64,000 nucleotides of DNA from Auricularia sp. M13 (GCA_037042915.1 CM073196.1:2604001-2668000); one strand, 5' to 3'. Shown: positions 11,811 to 23,684, numbered from the stretch's first letter. The notes: generated by a model not told the origin, from the sequence alone. Numbers and translations: made by a program.

Positions 11811-12176
11811 TTGCAACACACCTCACCCTTGGAAGCTCGTCCTTTCATGCTGTCAGTTGTGAAAAAAATTACAGACATCCAATCCAAAAAAAAAGTTGCT
11901 TCGAGTCGAGAGGGCCACAGCGAACCGTCAAAGCGACAGCGACCAAGCCAAAACAGCCATGGACGTGTGAGTGAAAACCCTATTCGCAAATGCATCACGT
12001 CATTTTGGTACTGTCGACAGCCCTCCCCCATTCGCACAGCTGCCGACTATTGAAATCTTACGCGCGCTCCCGAGAATGCCATCGTTTCCAGCCTCGCCTG
12101 AATAGACGGGCCAGTTCCGGCTAGCCGCACTTAAGTACGTCTCTCGACGTCTTCCCCCCTCCCACAAGTTGTCACC

Positions 12177-13041
12177 ATGCAGCCAACGCCGCCCCCGTCC
12201 CCCATCGGAAACATCGCGTCGATTCCCTCGCTCTCAAACTCGTCGGCCCTGGTGCCTGAAACTCCCCAGTTGCCACCAACGCTCCTCACGTACGGGTTCT
12301 CGCTGCCGCAGCTTCTGGCTCGGACATTGCTTTCTCCTGAACCGCTCGCAACTCTCAGCACTGTTGAGTGGGACACTGGCATCACCTCCTCCCAAAGGCA
12401 CAGTCCTTCACAAGCAAATGTGCCTCGGCTGCCCAGCGCTGACATCGACCACAGCCACCAGCTGGTGAGCTCCCCAGCGCCGCTCCAGACTGGAGAATCC
12501 GTGCCCCAGTCTCATCCGTATGTCTACTCTATGGAAATCGCGCGGCAGCCGATCGAGACCATCACACCGCCGCCCGAGCCAGTCACACCACCGCCGCCCG
12601 TCAAGGGAAGCGCTCGCAGGGACAGGAAAGTGTCTTTTGCTGTACCCGACGTGCCCCCGACGAAAGAACGCTCCGCCGCCGTCGTTCGCTCCGTGGACCA
12701 GAACCAGGCCGTGGTCAGCCTCGAGGGAAATCCTCTGCACGAGCTGGCACCTCCGTCGTCAACATGGGCGACCAACGGCATGGGAAGCCGCGTGCTGGGC
12801 TCGCCCCGCCCTTGCGCTTGTATGCGTGATCTGCCATCAAGTGTCCACGGACGCGCAGAAAGCGGAAGAGCATTATGCGTCGCACGGTCAACCAAGACTG
12901 TATGCGTGCAACGGCGGCTGCGGTTTCTCCTTCGAGACTGAGCTCCTGAGGAAGATGCACTGGTTTCGATCTCTCGCCTGCAGGCAGGCTCACGGCATTG
13001 CCGCCTCGCAGACTGGCGTTGGCACCGGGTCTCCCATGTAA
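12177..13041 (+). CDS. Putative zinc-finger-like protein with disordered N-terminus (frameshifted)
   Basis: The ATG at 12177 sits in a good context (GTCACCATG). The first 190 codons are Pro/Ser-rich and look disordered (EPVTPPPPVKG, RKVSFAVPDVPPTKER). The C-terminal part, in another frame, reads VCVICHQVSTDAQKAEEHY and YACNGGCGFSFETELLRKMH, two Cys/His clusters resembling C2H2 fingers. It ends at the TAA at 13039-13041. No intron explains the frame change, which lies between about 12740 and 12830. One shared gene with an indel is the simplest reading. Role in transcription is only an inference. Confidence 0.5.
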
Positions 13042-14280
13042 CGCGCGCTCGAATTTGCTCGTACTGTAACCAGTCTCGTAGTCCGACGCAGCAGAATATA
13101 GGCACAGCAGTTCGCGATTCAGAGCTTGACACTGGGTCGCTATCTGTCACGTCGATGAGATTAAGAGCGCTCGCGTGGCGCTTATAGAACACATCAAACA
13201 TGGCAGAAACGAGTCATCCATGCATTGACAGCTCTGTGGCGTTGAAGCTCAAATGGGGGGAGTCCGCGAGACTGTGTCCAGAATCGGGGGTTCAGAAGCA
13301 ATATATAGCCAATGTGATTCCGGGCCTCAAGGCCCCAAGCCGCAGCTCAGTGACGACTGACGATCGATATTGCTCATGCTGAGTTCGCGCGCGTTTGAAT
13401 ACCAAGTCCGACGCGCATCTCTTCCCTGGATTCGTCGCGACCCAACCGCGTTCACCCGGCTCTGCCGTGTCACAGGTCCCATACCACAGTCGATCGCCGC
13501 GGCAGGCTTGCACGCGCTGCGCGCTGTACAGCTGGGTGCGCCCGTGTTACGCTCTAAGGGAATTGCATAACACGACTGACAGTCTAACTTGTCTGCAGCG
13601 GACATCTCGAACGTGGAATGGGCGAGGCTCAATCCAGCCACCATTCCGTGGACGGGCTTGCCCGCATTTGCGTGCTCGTACCTGCCAATCGTGCAGAGAG
13701 GTGTGCCGAATACGCACCGTCAACGAATAGACTGCGAAGATCGTATGTGTACCGGTGTCCCATTGTCTTGACATGGCCGCTCATGGTTCATGTAGCTGCA
13801 CCATTGCTTCATTCGCAGCGCATGCAAGCGCGTTTTGCATATCTGCACAGCCCGAGACAGGTCCATGTTCGCAATCGGTACGTAGGCAGCCATTCCTTTG
13901 TCCCCATCGCGCACCCGCCACTCCAGGTTCTCGTAGTTGTCGTTGTCCACATCGAACGCCTTCCATCGCCGTTCCCTTCGCTGCCAGTACCTGTTACTGA
14001 CGCTCAACTCTAGCATGTGCAACCCAGCACAAAGACAAGCTCAGCAGCGAACGAGCAATGCCCAGCATGTTCGACACCACCGCGCTCGGGCCTGTTCCCC
14101 GGTGGTCGTAAGGACTGACACGAGTTCTTGAACAAAGAGTTGATAGGAGCTTAGCATTATTGAAGGGCCGGTCGGATTGACGCGGGATGAATTTCCGCAC
14201 TCGCCTTTCCTTATGAACCACTGTCCGACGCGACACTCGCATTGACCTCGTCGCCACCGTCGACATCGGCTGCCGCCCGC
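13042..14280. other. No gene recognised
   Basis: Only short competing frames are seen on both strands. No domain, tRNA or repeat was recognised. It may hold the 5' exons of the carrier gene downstream, but none could be matched. Confidence 0.3.
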
Positions 14281-14284
14281 GTAT

Positions 14285-15650
14285 CCCGTGGCGGAACCCG
14301 CAGCTCTCGTTATCGCGGGAGGTTTCCCTGGTGCCGCGTCGCGCGCCGTTGTCTCGCTGCTCGAGCGGCTTAAAATTATACAGTCAGTCTAAGGCGCCCA
14401 GTCTTGCTGCCATGCTCACCGTTGGTCGCGTCACAGACAATTGCAGTCGCCGGACACTGACGGACAGTGTAATGGTGTATGGCCTTCTCTTGTCCGTATA
14501 TGGCGCGAGGAGGGCTTCAAGGTCGACATGTGCGGCAAGGGCACCAACTGCGTCCGCATCATTTCCTACAGCGGCATCCAGCTCACCACGTACGCATATG
14601 CCAGTTGGTATATCAGATTGCGCTAACCGTCCCTCCCAGCTACTGAAGCTGGTTCGTCGTGCCCGTGTCTGCCCGCCGCGCACAGCTCGCAGATGCAATC
14701 TGCATTTCTTCCAACGATACCGCTCGTCCGAGCTCGACACGCCCACCTGGCTGTTGAGTGGCGCGCTGGCAGGCATAACCTCCGTTGGTGAGTATTGGAT
14801 TAGGCGCCCGCTTGATCTGCATCGCGCCACGATCTCAACATCTTTCCGCAGCGACGACATGCCCGCTCGACCTTGTTCGCGCCAGGCTCTCCACTACGTG
14901 GGCCGCCATGTCCGTCAAGACGCCCACGAGCTTCTGTGCCCGCCAACAGTCACAACGTCCTCAGCGTCGTCGTCATCGGGCGGCCTTACCACGGTGAACG
15001 CGCTGTACCATACCTGTGCATCCACTTCTGCGGCAACATCCTCCGTACTACAACGGCCCCAGCCTACAAAGATACCCGGCATGTGGGAGATAATGGTGAA
15101 AGGTATGTTCGTTGCTTTGCGATACCTCGACTTATGCGCGAAGAAGGCGGCGTGCGCGCGCTGTACAGCGGCGTTCTCTCTACTGCTGTTGGCATCACAC
15201 CTTATGTCGGTATCAACTTGCGCCGTGTACGAGTGCGTCCCTGTTTAGACTGTGACCAGAGAACCGAGCGCTCACACGAATATGGAAGAGCAATTCGTGG
15301 ATACATCACACCGCCTGGAAAGACGACAGGTCCCCAGACGTTGCTGTGTGGCGCGCTAGCGGGTGCGCCTTGTGTCCGCCACAAGCGATATGCGCACCTG
15401 CTGACATTAGGCGACCGCAAGGCTCCATCTCGCAGACGTCGACGTATCCGTTCGACATCTTGCGACGCAAGATGCAGGTCCGCGGGCTGAACACGCTGGG
15501 ATATCAGTACGACGGTGTCCCGGACGCGATGCGGAGTATCCTGCGTAAAGAGGGCATTGGCGGACTGTACCGTGGGCTGCACTTGCTAGTGCTCCTCACC
15601 GTATATTACTCCGTCCCAGGTATCCAAGCCTGACGGTAGCAGCAACCCGT
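14285..15650 (+). pseudogene. Mitochondrial carrier family (SLC25) gene, damaged
   Basis: Three mitochondrial-carrier repeats can be followed. Repeat 1: LVIAGGFPGAASRAVVS then LLERLKIIQ, in which the signature proline of PLERLK is replaced by Leu, and VWPSLVRIWREEGF. Repeat 2: WLLSGALAGITSV, TTCPLDLVRARLS (signature PxDxxRxR) and EEGGVRALYSGVLSTAVGIT. Repeat 3: LLCGALAG, TYPFDILRRKMQVRG and RSILRKEGIGGLYRGL. The closest known group is fungal APC/coenzyme A-type carriers (the FAGAASRTVVSPLERLK type). Substitutions at signature residues and frame breaks between blocks suggest decay or poor sequence. The usual C-terminal helix is not readable. Sits directly upstream of the Helitron block. Confidence 0.65.
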
Positions 15651-16849
15651 GCGTCGTAAGTGATAGCGCCTTCCATATCTAACGCGCCTCAACGTCCCAC
15701 AGCAATGCGTGCCATTCGTCACATCAGTCTTGCGGCAAGCGGCTTGATCGTGTCAAGATGATGCAACACTCGGGTTCGATTGGCGTCAAGCACGTTTCGC
15801 ATGCTCTATTCAACACAAATAAGCACTACGTCTCGTGGAGGATGTCGCCAGCCTATTTTACACGGTCGTGTTCGCTACTCCCGGTACGCTGTGAGTCATC
15901 GGGATATGGTCTCGACCGATTCGTGTACTGACTCGCTTCAGCTGCGCTTTCGACGGTTCCGCTTGATGACTCGATGGCACCAAGTCACGTTGAGTCATCG
16001 TCTTGTATAAACTTCCCGCTGCCTGCGGCGTGTGTTCACCTCGCAATCACACTGCACCCAAAGCCCTACCAACGCTCGATCGATCGCGTTATCCCATGCT
16101 CTCCCCAAACATCTGCCGCTGCCGCACTTCGTGGCAGCTATGCATATTCGTCTTTGTGATGCTGCTGAGCTTGTCGCGGTCATCTAATGACCCGGCGGCG
16201 GCGCTCCGTCGACCATATGCCATTGATTCACAGCTGCGTCGTGAGACGCTTTGTGACACACGCCGTGTAGCGTTTTTGTCTTGGTTCGTTATATGGTGTC
16301 CGCTACGCTCCCCCAACATATGTTCCGCATATAAACCTGTTCACCCGAGCGGATCTCGACTGCGCGAACAACAGATAGCTCAAGAAGATGGTATGCCGAT
16401 TCAGTTCCAGGAGACCGAAGCCGACGCGCGATCCGAACAGCCTAGGCTGTCGGGTATTCATCGACTGTGGGTGTCCTTCGTCATTGACCATTGGGCTGCT
16501 CTGCGACTGCCTCGAAAATTGAGACGGCGTCGATTCGCACGGCAGTGGCTCCACTGGATCCTGTTTTGTTATCGCTTCCAACTGTTCCCAACCTTGTACG
16601 GGGTCTGGTTGTGTGCCTTCAAGCGAGGGCTCGTGCAAAAAAATCGTGGTGTTCAAGGGACATCGTTGCTGCCAGAGTGTGCTGACTGTTTCGAGCAGCC
16701 GTTTCAGCTTGCACGTGATTTTATTCCTTCGTATACCCGCGTTGGCGGCGGTCGCCAGCCCGAGCCCGTCAAGCACGCGCGAGTGTTCCATTTCTCAGCG
16801 CTGCTTAGGTTCGCGTCCTCGGACTTCATACAGGGTGTAATATGCGCAA
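15651..16849. other. Boundary region before the Helitron
   Basis: A long open frame (16003-17106) covers it, but its first part has no recognisable domain; only its last 60 or so codons look like Helitron protein. The base composition becomes less GC-rich near 16.8 kb. No Helitron 5' terminus (TC dinucleotide next to an A) could be fixed. Confidence 0.3.
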
Positions 16850-16919
16850 GCGAGTGGTGGTATTTCACAGGTTACAAAGACCTGCGCTCTGATAGCATTC
16901 ATCTGTTCGAAACTGCGCT

Positions 16920-18778
16920 TCAAGTCCCTCTCGATGTTGCAGCAACCAGATTGCGCGGGGCTGCACTGAGGAAAGCATGCGAAATGCATAACGTGTTTGA
17001 CACCACGGGTTATAGTCAAAAATCGGTGGGAGACGTAGTGCAGATGGCATTTGATCACATCTGCGATGACAGGTGTCAAAATATCTGGGCAATTTTTCTC
17101 CGTTAACTGACAAGAATACCGCTGAAGATTTACCTGTCACGTCGGCATATGTGGCCCCCGACTCGTGTTGGCTTTCTCAGAGTATTCAACCAGCCTCAAG
17201 CCAAGTGCCAAATACCGGTACTGTAATCACGTTGAATTTGACCCCAAGTATTTATCAAGGTATGTGGCCAAGGACCTCGTTCCCTGCAAGATTCCGCTGA
17301 CGGTACTAGCAGACAATGTGTTTGCTCGGCAGAAAAGAGAAATTGCCCTTATGCATGGAATTATAGAATCTTCAACACCTGATATAGTACGAGCTCTGAA
17401 AATGCACGAGTGTAACGCAAAATGTAGCTCGTTAATTACATTGCTTCAATGCAGCGAACCGTTATTTCTCGAGAAGGCCGAGTTCCCGCCACAGCCCCCA
17501 GATGCCAGTTTCATCACAAAACTGATCGATAGCGTATGCAAGAAGTGTGCACCCCAGGTGGTTGAGGAGGAGGGGTGCGCAGTATGTGGATACCTAACAC
17601 CAGCCAGAGATTTGATACCTAAGGATAAGCTGACAGATGAAATAAACACTGTGTTATGTCGCCCTGAGGTCACCGCGACAGAACGTGTAAAGGGGTCTTC
17701 GGGGACATACTCGTTCCAGGTGACACCAGTTCTGATAGACGAGCTGTGGGGAGTATGTTGTACTTGTGCAGTCTCATTGCGAGTTAATCATATGCCTAAA
17801 TTTGCATTGGCGAATGGCATTTGGATTGGCGAGGTTCCCAAAGTGTTGCGGGTACTTACATTTGCAGAAAAACTGTTAGTGGCTCGGTGCAGGCGACACA
17901 AATGCATTGTTCGCATTGGTGTCTCTGGCCTTCATAAATTGATAGCCAACATGATTTGCTACCCAAACCCATACCCAAAGCTGTACGATGTGCTTCCACC
18001 CCATCGGGATGAATTGGATGAACTGCTGTCGATTGTTTTCACAGGAGCAGCACGGCCGTTGGACGAAGACAAGAAGCGGCTGCCCTTTGTAGTCAGTCGG
18101 AATAGGGTCATGGCAGCTTTAAATTGGCTGAAAGTGAACAACCACCATTACCATGACATTGAAGTTTCGCGACACAATATGGAGTCTTACGAGGACGGGG
18201 TGGTCCCCGAGGTTTTCTCATATGCAAACGATGAAAGTAACATCCCCAGCGAAGCACGTGCTGTCCATGACAATGATACCGAAGTTGGAGTGTCTAGCGG
18301 CTCGTGTCCCTTTTCTGTGTCAGGGGTAGCATTTGATGCTGTCACTGCAGACAACTATCATGCCATCACCGCAATCGCAGCAAAGCATATGATCAATGGG
18401 AAATCTCTCGCTGTGCCACATGGAGCGCAACCCGAAACTCTCTGGCACAATAGTGATCTATTTCCAAAGATGTTTCCCTGGCTCTTTCCATATGGATTGG
18501 GTGGGATATGTAATGATCTTGTTGAGGGTGAAATGTCCGAACATGCTCACAAGAAACACCTACTCATGTACTACGATAAGCGCTTTCAGATGGACCCTGA
18601 ATTTGCGCTCATTGCATTCAATCAGGAGCAGATTGTAAAGGGTAGTGCAGCCGGGGCATTCTTGAGCACAAAGAGCAAGTTTAAACGCTTGGCCGAAGTG
18701 GTCAGCAGCATAGATGAATCTGTTTTTGGTGAATTAGCAGATAGATTGAAGGCTGATCCGCTGGAAACCTGTTACTGA
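16920..18778 (+). CDS. Helitron transposase N-terminal region (DUF6570-like part)
   Basis: The long open frame 17165-18778 reads the N-terminal part of fungal Helitron proteins: SAKYRYCNHVEFDPKYLS, a Cys cluster (KKCAP, GCAVCGYL), then LWGVCCTCAVSLRVNHMP, FALANGIWIGEVPKVL and LTFAEKLLVARCRRHKCIVR, which is the DUF6570-type motif, and later FPKMFPWLFPYGLGG. An adjoining frame just upstream (to 17106) ends in LRKACEMHNVFDTTGYS and DHICDDRC, which looks like the same protein's start, in another frame. The 3' end is an apparent frameshift at about 18750-18765, after which the reading continues in the next frame with KPVTETEKKCF. Most likely one protein with the following feature. Confidence 0.75.
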
Positions 18779-21700
18779 GACTGAAAAGAAGTGCTTTAGG
18801 ATTATCAGTGAACTGGACATGGTCAACGGGCATGTACCGGGATCAGTCACAGCCAAGAAATATCAGCGCAATGAGCTATGGTCACTGCTATCCTACATGG
18901 GGGCCCCGACGTGGTTCATTACATTTGCGCCTGCCGATATTCACCACCCTTTATGTCTATATTTTGCAGGCACTGACAAAAAATTTGATGAACAAAAGAT
19001 AAGTCTTCTGTCAGACGATGACAAATGGCGCTTGATTGCGAACAATCCCATAGCAAGTGCACGCTTTTTCCATTTTATCGTGGCTCTGTTTTTGGAGGAA
19101 ATTCTTCGCTGGGAAAAAGACGAACCCGGCTTATTCGGAATAACTAATGCCTTTTATGGAACTGTCGAGCAACAGGGACGCCTGACATTACACCTACATC
19201 TGTTACTGTGGTTAAAATATGCACTCTCCCCAGAAGAGATTAAAAAACGTTTATTGGACCCAGATTCCACATTCCAGAAGCAAATGATGGCTTACTTAGA
19301 CAGCTGTCACCAAGGACGATTGATCGACTCCACCAAAGATGAAGCCATACTGGCTCAAAGGACACAGACCCAAAACCCTGATTATATTCTGCCAATGGAT
19401 GTATTACCGCAATGCAGTTCAGCGGTGGAAGACTGGACAAAACACTTCCGTGCCACAGTGAATGATTTATTGTGTAGAACTAACATGCACAGATGTGACA
19501 AGCGCTGTCTTGACCTACAGTCCAAGTGTAAGCGGCGGTTCCCCCGCAAACTGGTGAAGGAGACTCATGTAGATGAGACTGGTTACATCCACGTTAGGCA
19601 GGATGAGAAGCGCATGAATACTATTAATCCGGTGTTAACGTATCTGCTGCGCTGTAATACCGATGTGACGTGCTTGCTCAGTGGGACAGCCATTAAAGCA
19701 GTCATTGCATATGCAAGTGATTACATCACGAAAGTTGGTTTGAAAACTCCAGGGATGTTTTATCTTATCAGATCCCAGCTGCTTCGTCATGCCGCACTGA
19801 AAGGATCCGGAAACATTGCGAGTGATAATAAACGCAAACTTGTCACTGGAATCATCAACAGCTTCACGTCCAAAACTGAAATTGGGGCGCCCATGGCCGC
19901 ATCATACTTGCTTGATCTTCCTGATCATTACAAAAGTCATGAGTTCAAAGCTATCTACTGGCGTGGTTTTGTATCTGAGGTGTTGTCCTCATTCTCAGAG
20001 ACTCTACCTGATGAGCACAATGACCTCGAACTGGACGCTATTGCTGATTATAATATTGTGATAGCGCGTGATCAAAAGAACATAGAGAGTGTCAACTTGA
20101 TTGCTCTCTCGCCCGTTCAGGATTACATGTTGAGGCCTGTGGAGCATGCAGCATATTGTCTATACGACTGGATCAGACTGTATTCCAAAACGAAACGACT
20201 TTCTAACCATAGACCCATGAATGACCCAGGGCCCATCCGCATTACGCTAGAGATGGGCGAAGGTGTTGAAGACTGCACCAGCTACAGATTTATGCCAGGT
20301 CATTCCCAGGAAGAGTCTCATTTTGTATATCTAGACAATCAACGTGCAAACATTGTTCCAAATTTCATTGGGGGGCCGATCCCTAGGCGCGATGCTGGAG
20401 ATCGGGACTTCTACTGCTGTACAATGTTGACGTTGTTCAAGCCTTGGAGGACGGGACAGGACCTAAAAAAACGAACTGAATCTTGGGAACGTGTATTCGA
20501 CTCGTTCGAATTCTCTCCTCGGCAGGCACAAATTATGGATAACTTCAACTTGAAATATGAATGTTTGGATGAACGGGATGATTACAGTCAACGTAAAAAA
20601 AATGCTGTTGCTGCTGATGATGATGATGAAGATGTGGATGAAAATTACATTGGAAATATCGAGGGTCAGCAAGATGATACACAGAACGACAACGACGACT
20701 TTGTCGTTGGCCCCAAGCGTGCAAAAACAATGCACCGTGCCGCGGAAATGATCCGGATACTAAAATCAAGGGGATGGCTGAAGCCACGTGATCACGGTGA
20801 CGTCACTATGGATCTTGGATTGTTCAGAATAGCATCACAGTCTGTGGCATTCTGGACAAAACTACTTCAGATGGCGAAATTTGCAAGATCCATAGTCTCC
20901 ACATATTTTCAACAGGATTCTGCAGAACTCAGGGAGTCGTCAGATCATCGAGTTTCCTATAAATTTAGAATTGTCGATCAGGCCTATCTCAATTCTCTGA
21001 ATACTAAATGTGTCATTGACACCGGAACTATGCTCCCAAGCGAGCTTGTGGCCCATGTGATCACGGAATTCAAACTGAACCCCGAACAACAACGGGCCTT
21101 CTTGATTGTTGCACACCATTATCTTTGCGGTTTGCTAGATCCTCTGCGGATGTATTTGGCTGGTATGGCTGGGACTGGCAAATCCAGAGTTATCCATGCG
21201 TTGTCTTCATTCTTTGAGCGATTGAACGCCGGTAGCTGTCTACTTTTACTGGCTCCTACAGGGACAGCAGCCGCAAATATCGGTGGCCATACTTACCATT
21301 CTGCATTAGGTTTAAATACCAAAAGTACCGGACAACGAACAATGAAAGCTGACATGCGGGCTGCCCTCTCGCGTGTGAAGTATATATTCATTGATGAAGT
21401 CTCGATGATCTCCTGCTCAGACATGAAGATTATATCTGAACGGCTCAGCATGATACACAATGCACGCACTGAAGCATACGGTGGGTTCAACGTTATCTTT
21501 GCTGGTGATTTTGCACAACTACCACCAGTATTAGGCGCCACACTGTACAATACAAAGGTTGGTGATCGCGGGTCTGACGGATATAACCAGCGCTGTGCTA
21601 TCGGTAAAGCCTTGTGGCTACAGGTTGTTACCGTAGTAGTCCTGAGGGAAAATATGAGGCAGCGAGAAATGAGCGACGACGATATCCGCTTCCGTGCAGC

Positions 21701-23684
21701 GCTCATGAATATGCGATTCAAAAAATGTGACCAGGCTGACGTTGCGTTCCTGAAAACCATGGTTGTTGACCCATCAAAAGACAGATCTCCACTGGAAGAT
21801 GAGAGGTTCAGGCATGTCTCCGTGATTACCGGTGTCAATGCCCATCGAGACGCAATCAACTTGCTAGGATGTGAAAAATTTGCGCATGATATGGGTGAGT
21901 CTTTACACGACTTCTATTCAGTCGACAAGATTGGTGAAGGTGATGATAATGCTACCGGTCCCAGGAAACGGGGTCGTAAGCAATGGCGTGCGGAGATTTC
22001 AGACCGCTTGCGGAATGTTTTATGGGAATTACCACACTATGATTCCGATAATGTACCTGGTGTGCTCCGCATCTGCAAAGGTATGCCCGTGATAATTAAA
22101 AAGAATATAGCCACAGAATGTGGTGTTACCAATGGTGGGGAGGGCATTGTTGTAGACTGGCAATCTAGCCGAACATCAGGTGGTAAACGGACTCTTGATG
22201 TTTTGTTTGTGCAGCTCACCAATGGCACTTTGAATGTTCAGTTAGATGGCCTGCCAGCTAACGTTGTTCCATTGTGCGCAGATGAAGCGACCACAAACTG
22301 CATCTTACCTGATGATACCTATCTTACCATACGGCGAAAGCAAGTGCATGTACTTCCGAACTTTGCAATGACCGACTATGGAAGTCAGGGGAAAACACGT
22401 GTCAACAATGTTGTGGATTTGTTCAATCTTCGGGGCCACCAGGCATATTACACTGCCCTATCTCGTAGTGCATTTGCTCAGTATACCCTGATTTTGCAGG
22501 GATTCCATGCATCCCATATTCAAGGAGGGCTTAGCAATGACCTACTGTCAGAATTCCGTGACATTGAAATATTGGATGATATTACTCGACTCCAGTTTAA
22601 CAATCAGTTGCCTGACTGTGTGACATCTCCACTGCGATATACACGCATTGCACAGTATATGGAAAGCCGCGGTATTTCCTACAAGCCCCCGAATATGCAA
22701 AAGCACCTAGACTGGGACGTTCGTTATGCTCGTTCCATGCTTTTTAGAAACTTCGAATTTCCAGATAACGAAGAGATAACACCAAGCAAAAAACGAAAAA
22801 GAGCACTGCACGATACACAGACAGATCCTCCATCAAAACGTATTGCGTCTGCTCTGTCTGGTCGTCACCAAGGCCCAGGTCCAGTCGGTTTAAAATGGGA
22901 TTCACGGAATTGGAGCTGTGCATATGATTCCCTTTTCGGTTCATTGTATCATGCTTGGCTTCTTGATCCCACAGGGATCGGACGGTTTTTACAAGGCGCC
23001 AATTACATATCATCAATATTGTTTGCAGAATTTGTAAAAATTTCTGCCAATGAACAAACACTTGAAGGGGCCCGTGACATGATCAGACATGTATTGCACT
23101 CTCTGCAGCCCATGTACTTTCCAGATGGACCAAATGGCACCAGTCTTGCTGATGTGGCTCGTGTCACTTTGGACTCGACCACGATTCCATGGGTTGTTCG
23201 AATGAAATGCCATGTGTGTCAAAAATGCACTGCGCCGTTCAGTGTGCCTTTGAGTGTTTTGTTTTTGCCCAACACCAAGGACCTTACAGAGCAGATTCTC
23301 AATACGCTATTGCGTACAACGCGTCGCTCCAAATGTTGTGTTCCATACTCTGCTGTCGATGTTGTGATTGTGAGTGGGCCAGCTGTTGTCCCCATCTACG
23401 TACATCAAAACGACAACAGTGTATTGGTACCTCCTTTCATAGAATCTAAGGACCTCAAGTGGCAATTACAGAGTGCACATTACCATGGCAGGTTTCATTA
23501 TGTCATGTGTCATATCGATGCAGCCCGCCGAATGTGGTTTCATGACGGCATGCATAACGGAGGCCGTGGTATTTTAGAATGCGACAATGTCGATCGCATC
23601 GTACCGGCCATGTCGTCAAAGACAGTCATGGATGGAACCGAGTTTATGTTGACATTTGTAATTTACACCCGAGTGCCATACTGA
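18759..23684 (+). CDS. Helitron Rep-helicase with C-terminal protease-like domain
   Basis: About 1640 codons without an intron. First comes the Helitron Rep (HUH) domain: GAPTWFITFAPADIHHP, GTVEQQGRLTLHLHLLLW (paired His, about residue 125) and VIAYASDYITKVG (catalytic-tyrosine region). An acidic linker (DDDDEDVDE) follows. Then the Pif1/RecD-type helicase: Walker A GMAGTGKSRV (near residue 780), LLAPTGTAAANIGGHTYHSA, Walker B FIDEVSMIS, IFAGDFAQLPPV, MTDYGSQGKTRVNNVV and YTALSRS. After a basic linker (KKRKRALHD) a further domain of about 250 residues begins with WDSRNWSCAYDSLFGSLYHAW and holds GRFHYVMCHIDAARRMWFHDG, an arrangement like ubiquitin-specific proteases (Cys, then His, then Asp/Asn). 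Codon use is markedly more AT-rich than the flanking genes. Confidence 0.92.
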   Translation, partial: RWKPVTETEKKCFRIISELDMVNGHVPGSVTAKKYQRNELWSLLSYMGAPTWFITFAPADIHHPLCLYFAGTDKKFDEQKISLLSDDDKWRLIANNPIASARFFHFIVALFLEEILRWEKDEPGLFGITNAFYGTVEQQGRLTLHLHLLLWLKYALSPEEIKKRLLDPDSTFQKQMMAYLDSCHQGRLIDSTKDEAILAQRTQTQNPDYILPMDVLPQCSSAVEDWTKHFRATVNDLLCRTNMHRCDKRCLDLQSKCKRRFPRKLVKETHVDETGYIHVRQDEKRMNTINPVLTYLLRCNTDVTCLLSGTAIKAVIAYASDYITKVGLKTPGMFYLIRSQLLRHAALKGSGNIASDNKRKLVTGIINSFTSKTEIGAPMAASYLLDLPDHYKSHEFKAIYWRGFVSEVLSSFSETLPDEHNDLELDAIADYNIVIARDQKNIESVNLIALSPVQDYMLRPVEHAAYCLYDWIRLYSKTKRLSNHRPMNDPGPIRITLEMGEGVEDCTSYRFMPGHSQEESHFVYLDNQRANIVPNFIGGPIPRRDAGDRDFYCCTMLTLFKPWRTGQDLKKRTESWERVFDSFEFSPRQAQIMDNFNLKYECLDERDDYSQRKKNAVAADDDDEDVDENYIGNIEGQQDDTQNDNDDFVVGPKRAKTMHRAAEMIRILKSRGWLKPRDHGDVTMDLGLFRIASQSVAFWTKLLQMAKFARSIVSTYFQQDSAELRESSDHRVSYKFRIVDQAYLNSLNTKCVIDTGTMLPSELVAHVITEFKLNPEQQRAFLIVAHHYLCGLLDPLRMYLAGMAGTGKSRVIHALSSFFERLNAGSCLLLLAPTGTAAANIGGHTYHSALGLNTKSTGQRTMKADMRAALSRVKYIFIDEVSMISCSDMKIISERLSMIHNARTEAYGGFNVIFAGDFAQLPPVLGATLYNTKVGDRGSDGYNQRCAIGKALWLQVVTVVVLRENMRQREMSDDDIRFRAALMNMRFKKCDQADVAFLKTMVVDPSKDRSPLEDERFRHVSVITGVNAHRDAINLLGCEKFAHDMGESLHDFYSVDKIGEGDDNATGPRKRGRKQWRAEISDRLRNVLWELPHYDSDNVPGVLRICKGMPVIIKKNIATECGVTNGGEGIVVDWQSSRTSGGKRTLDVLFVQLTNGTLNVQLDGLPANVVPLCADEATTNCILPDDTYLTIRRKQVHVLPNFAMTDYGSQGKTRVNNVVDLFNLRGHQAYYTALSRSAFAQYTLILQGFHASHIQGGLSNDLLSEFRDIEILDDITRLQFNNQLPDCVTSPLRYTRIAQYMESRGISYKPPNMQKHLDWDVRYARSMLFRNFEFPDNEEITPSKKRKRALHDTQTDPPSKRIASALSGRHQGPGPVGLKWDSRNWSCAYDSLFGSLYHAWLLDPTGIGRFLQGANYISSILFAEFVKISANEQTLEGARDMIRHVLHSLQPMYFPDGPNGTSLADVARVTLDSTTIPWVVRMKCHVCQKCTAPFSVPLSVLFLPNTKDLTEQILNTLLRTTRRSKCCVPYSAVDVVIVSGPAVVPIYVHQNDNSVLVPPFIESKDLKWQLQSAHYHGRFHYVMCHIDAARRMWFHDGMHNGGRGILECDNVDRIVPAMSSKTVMDGTEFMLTFVIYTRVPY

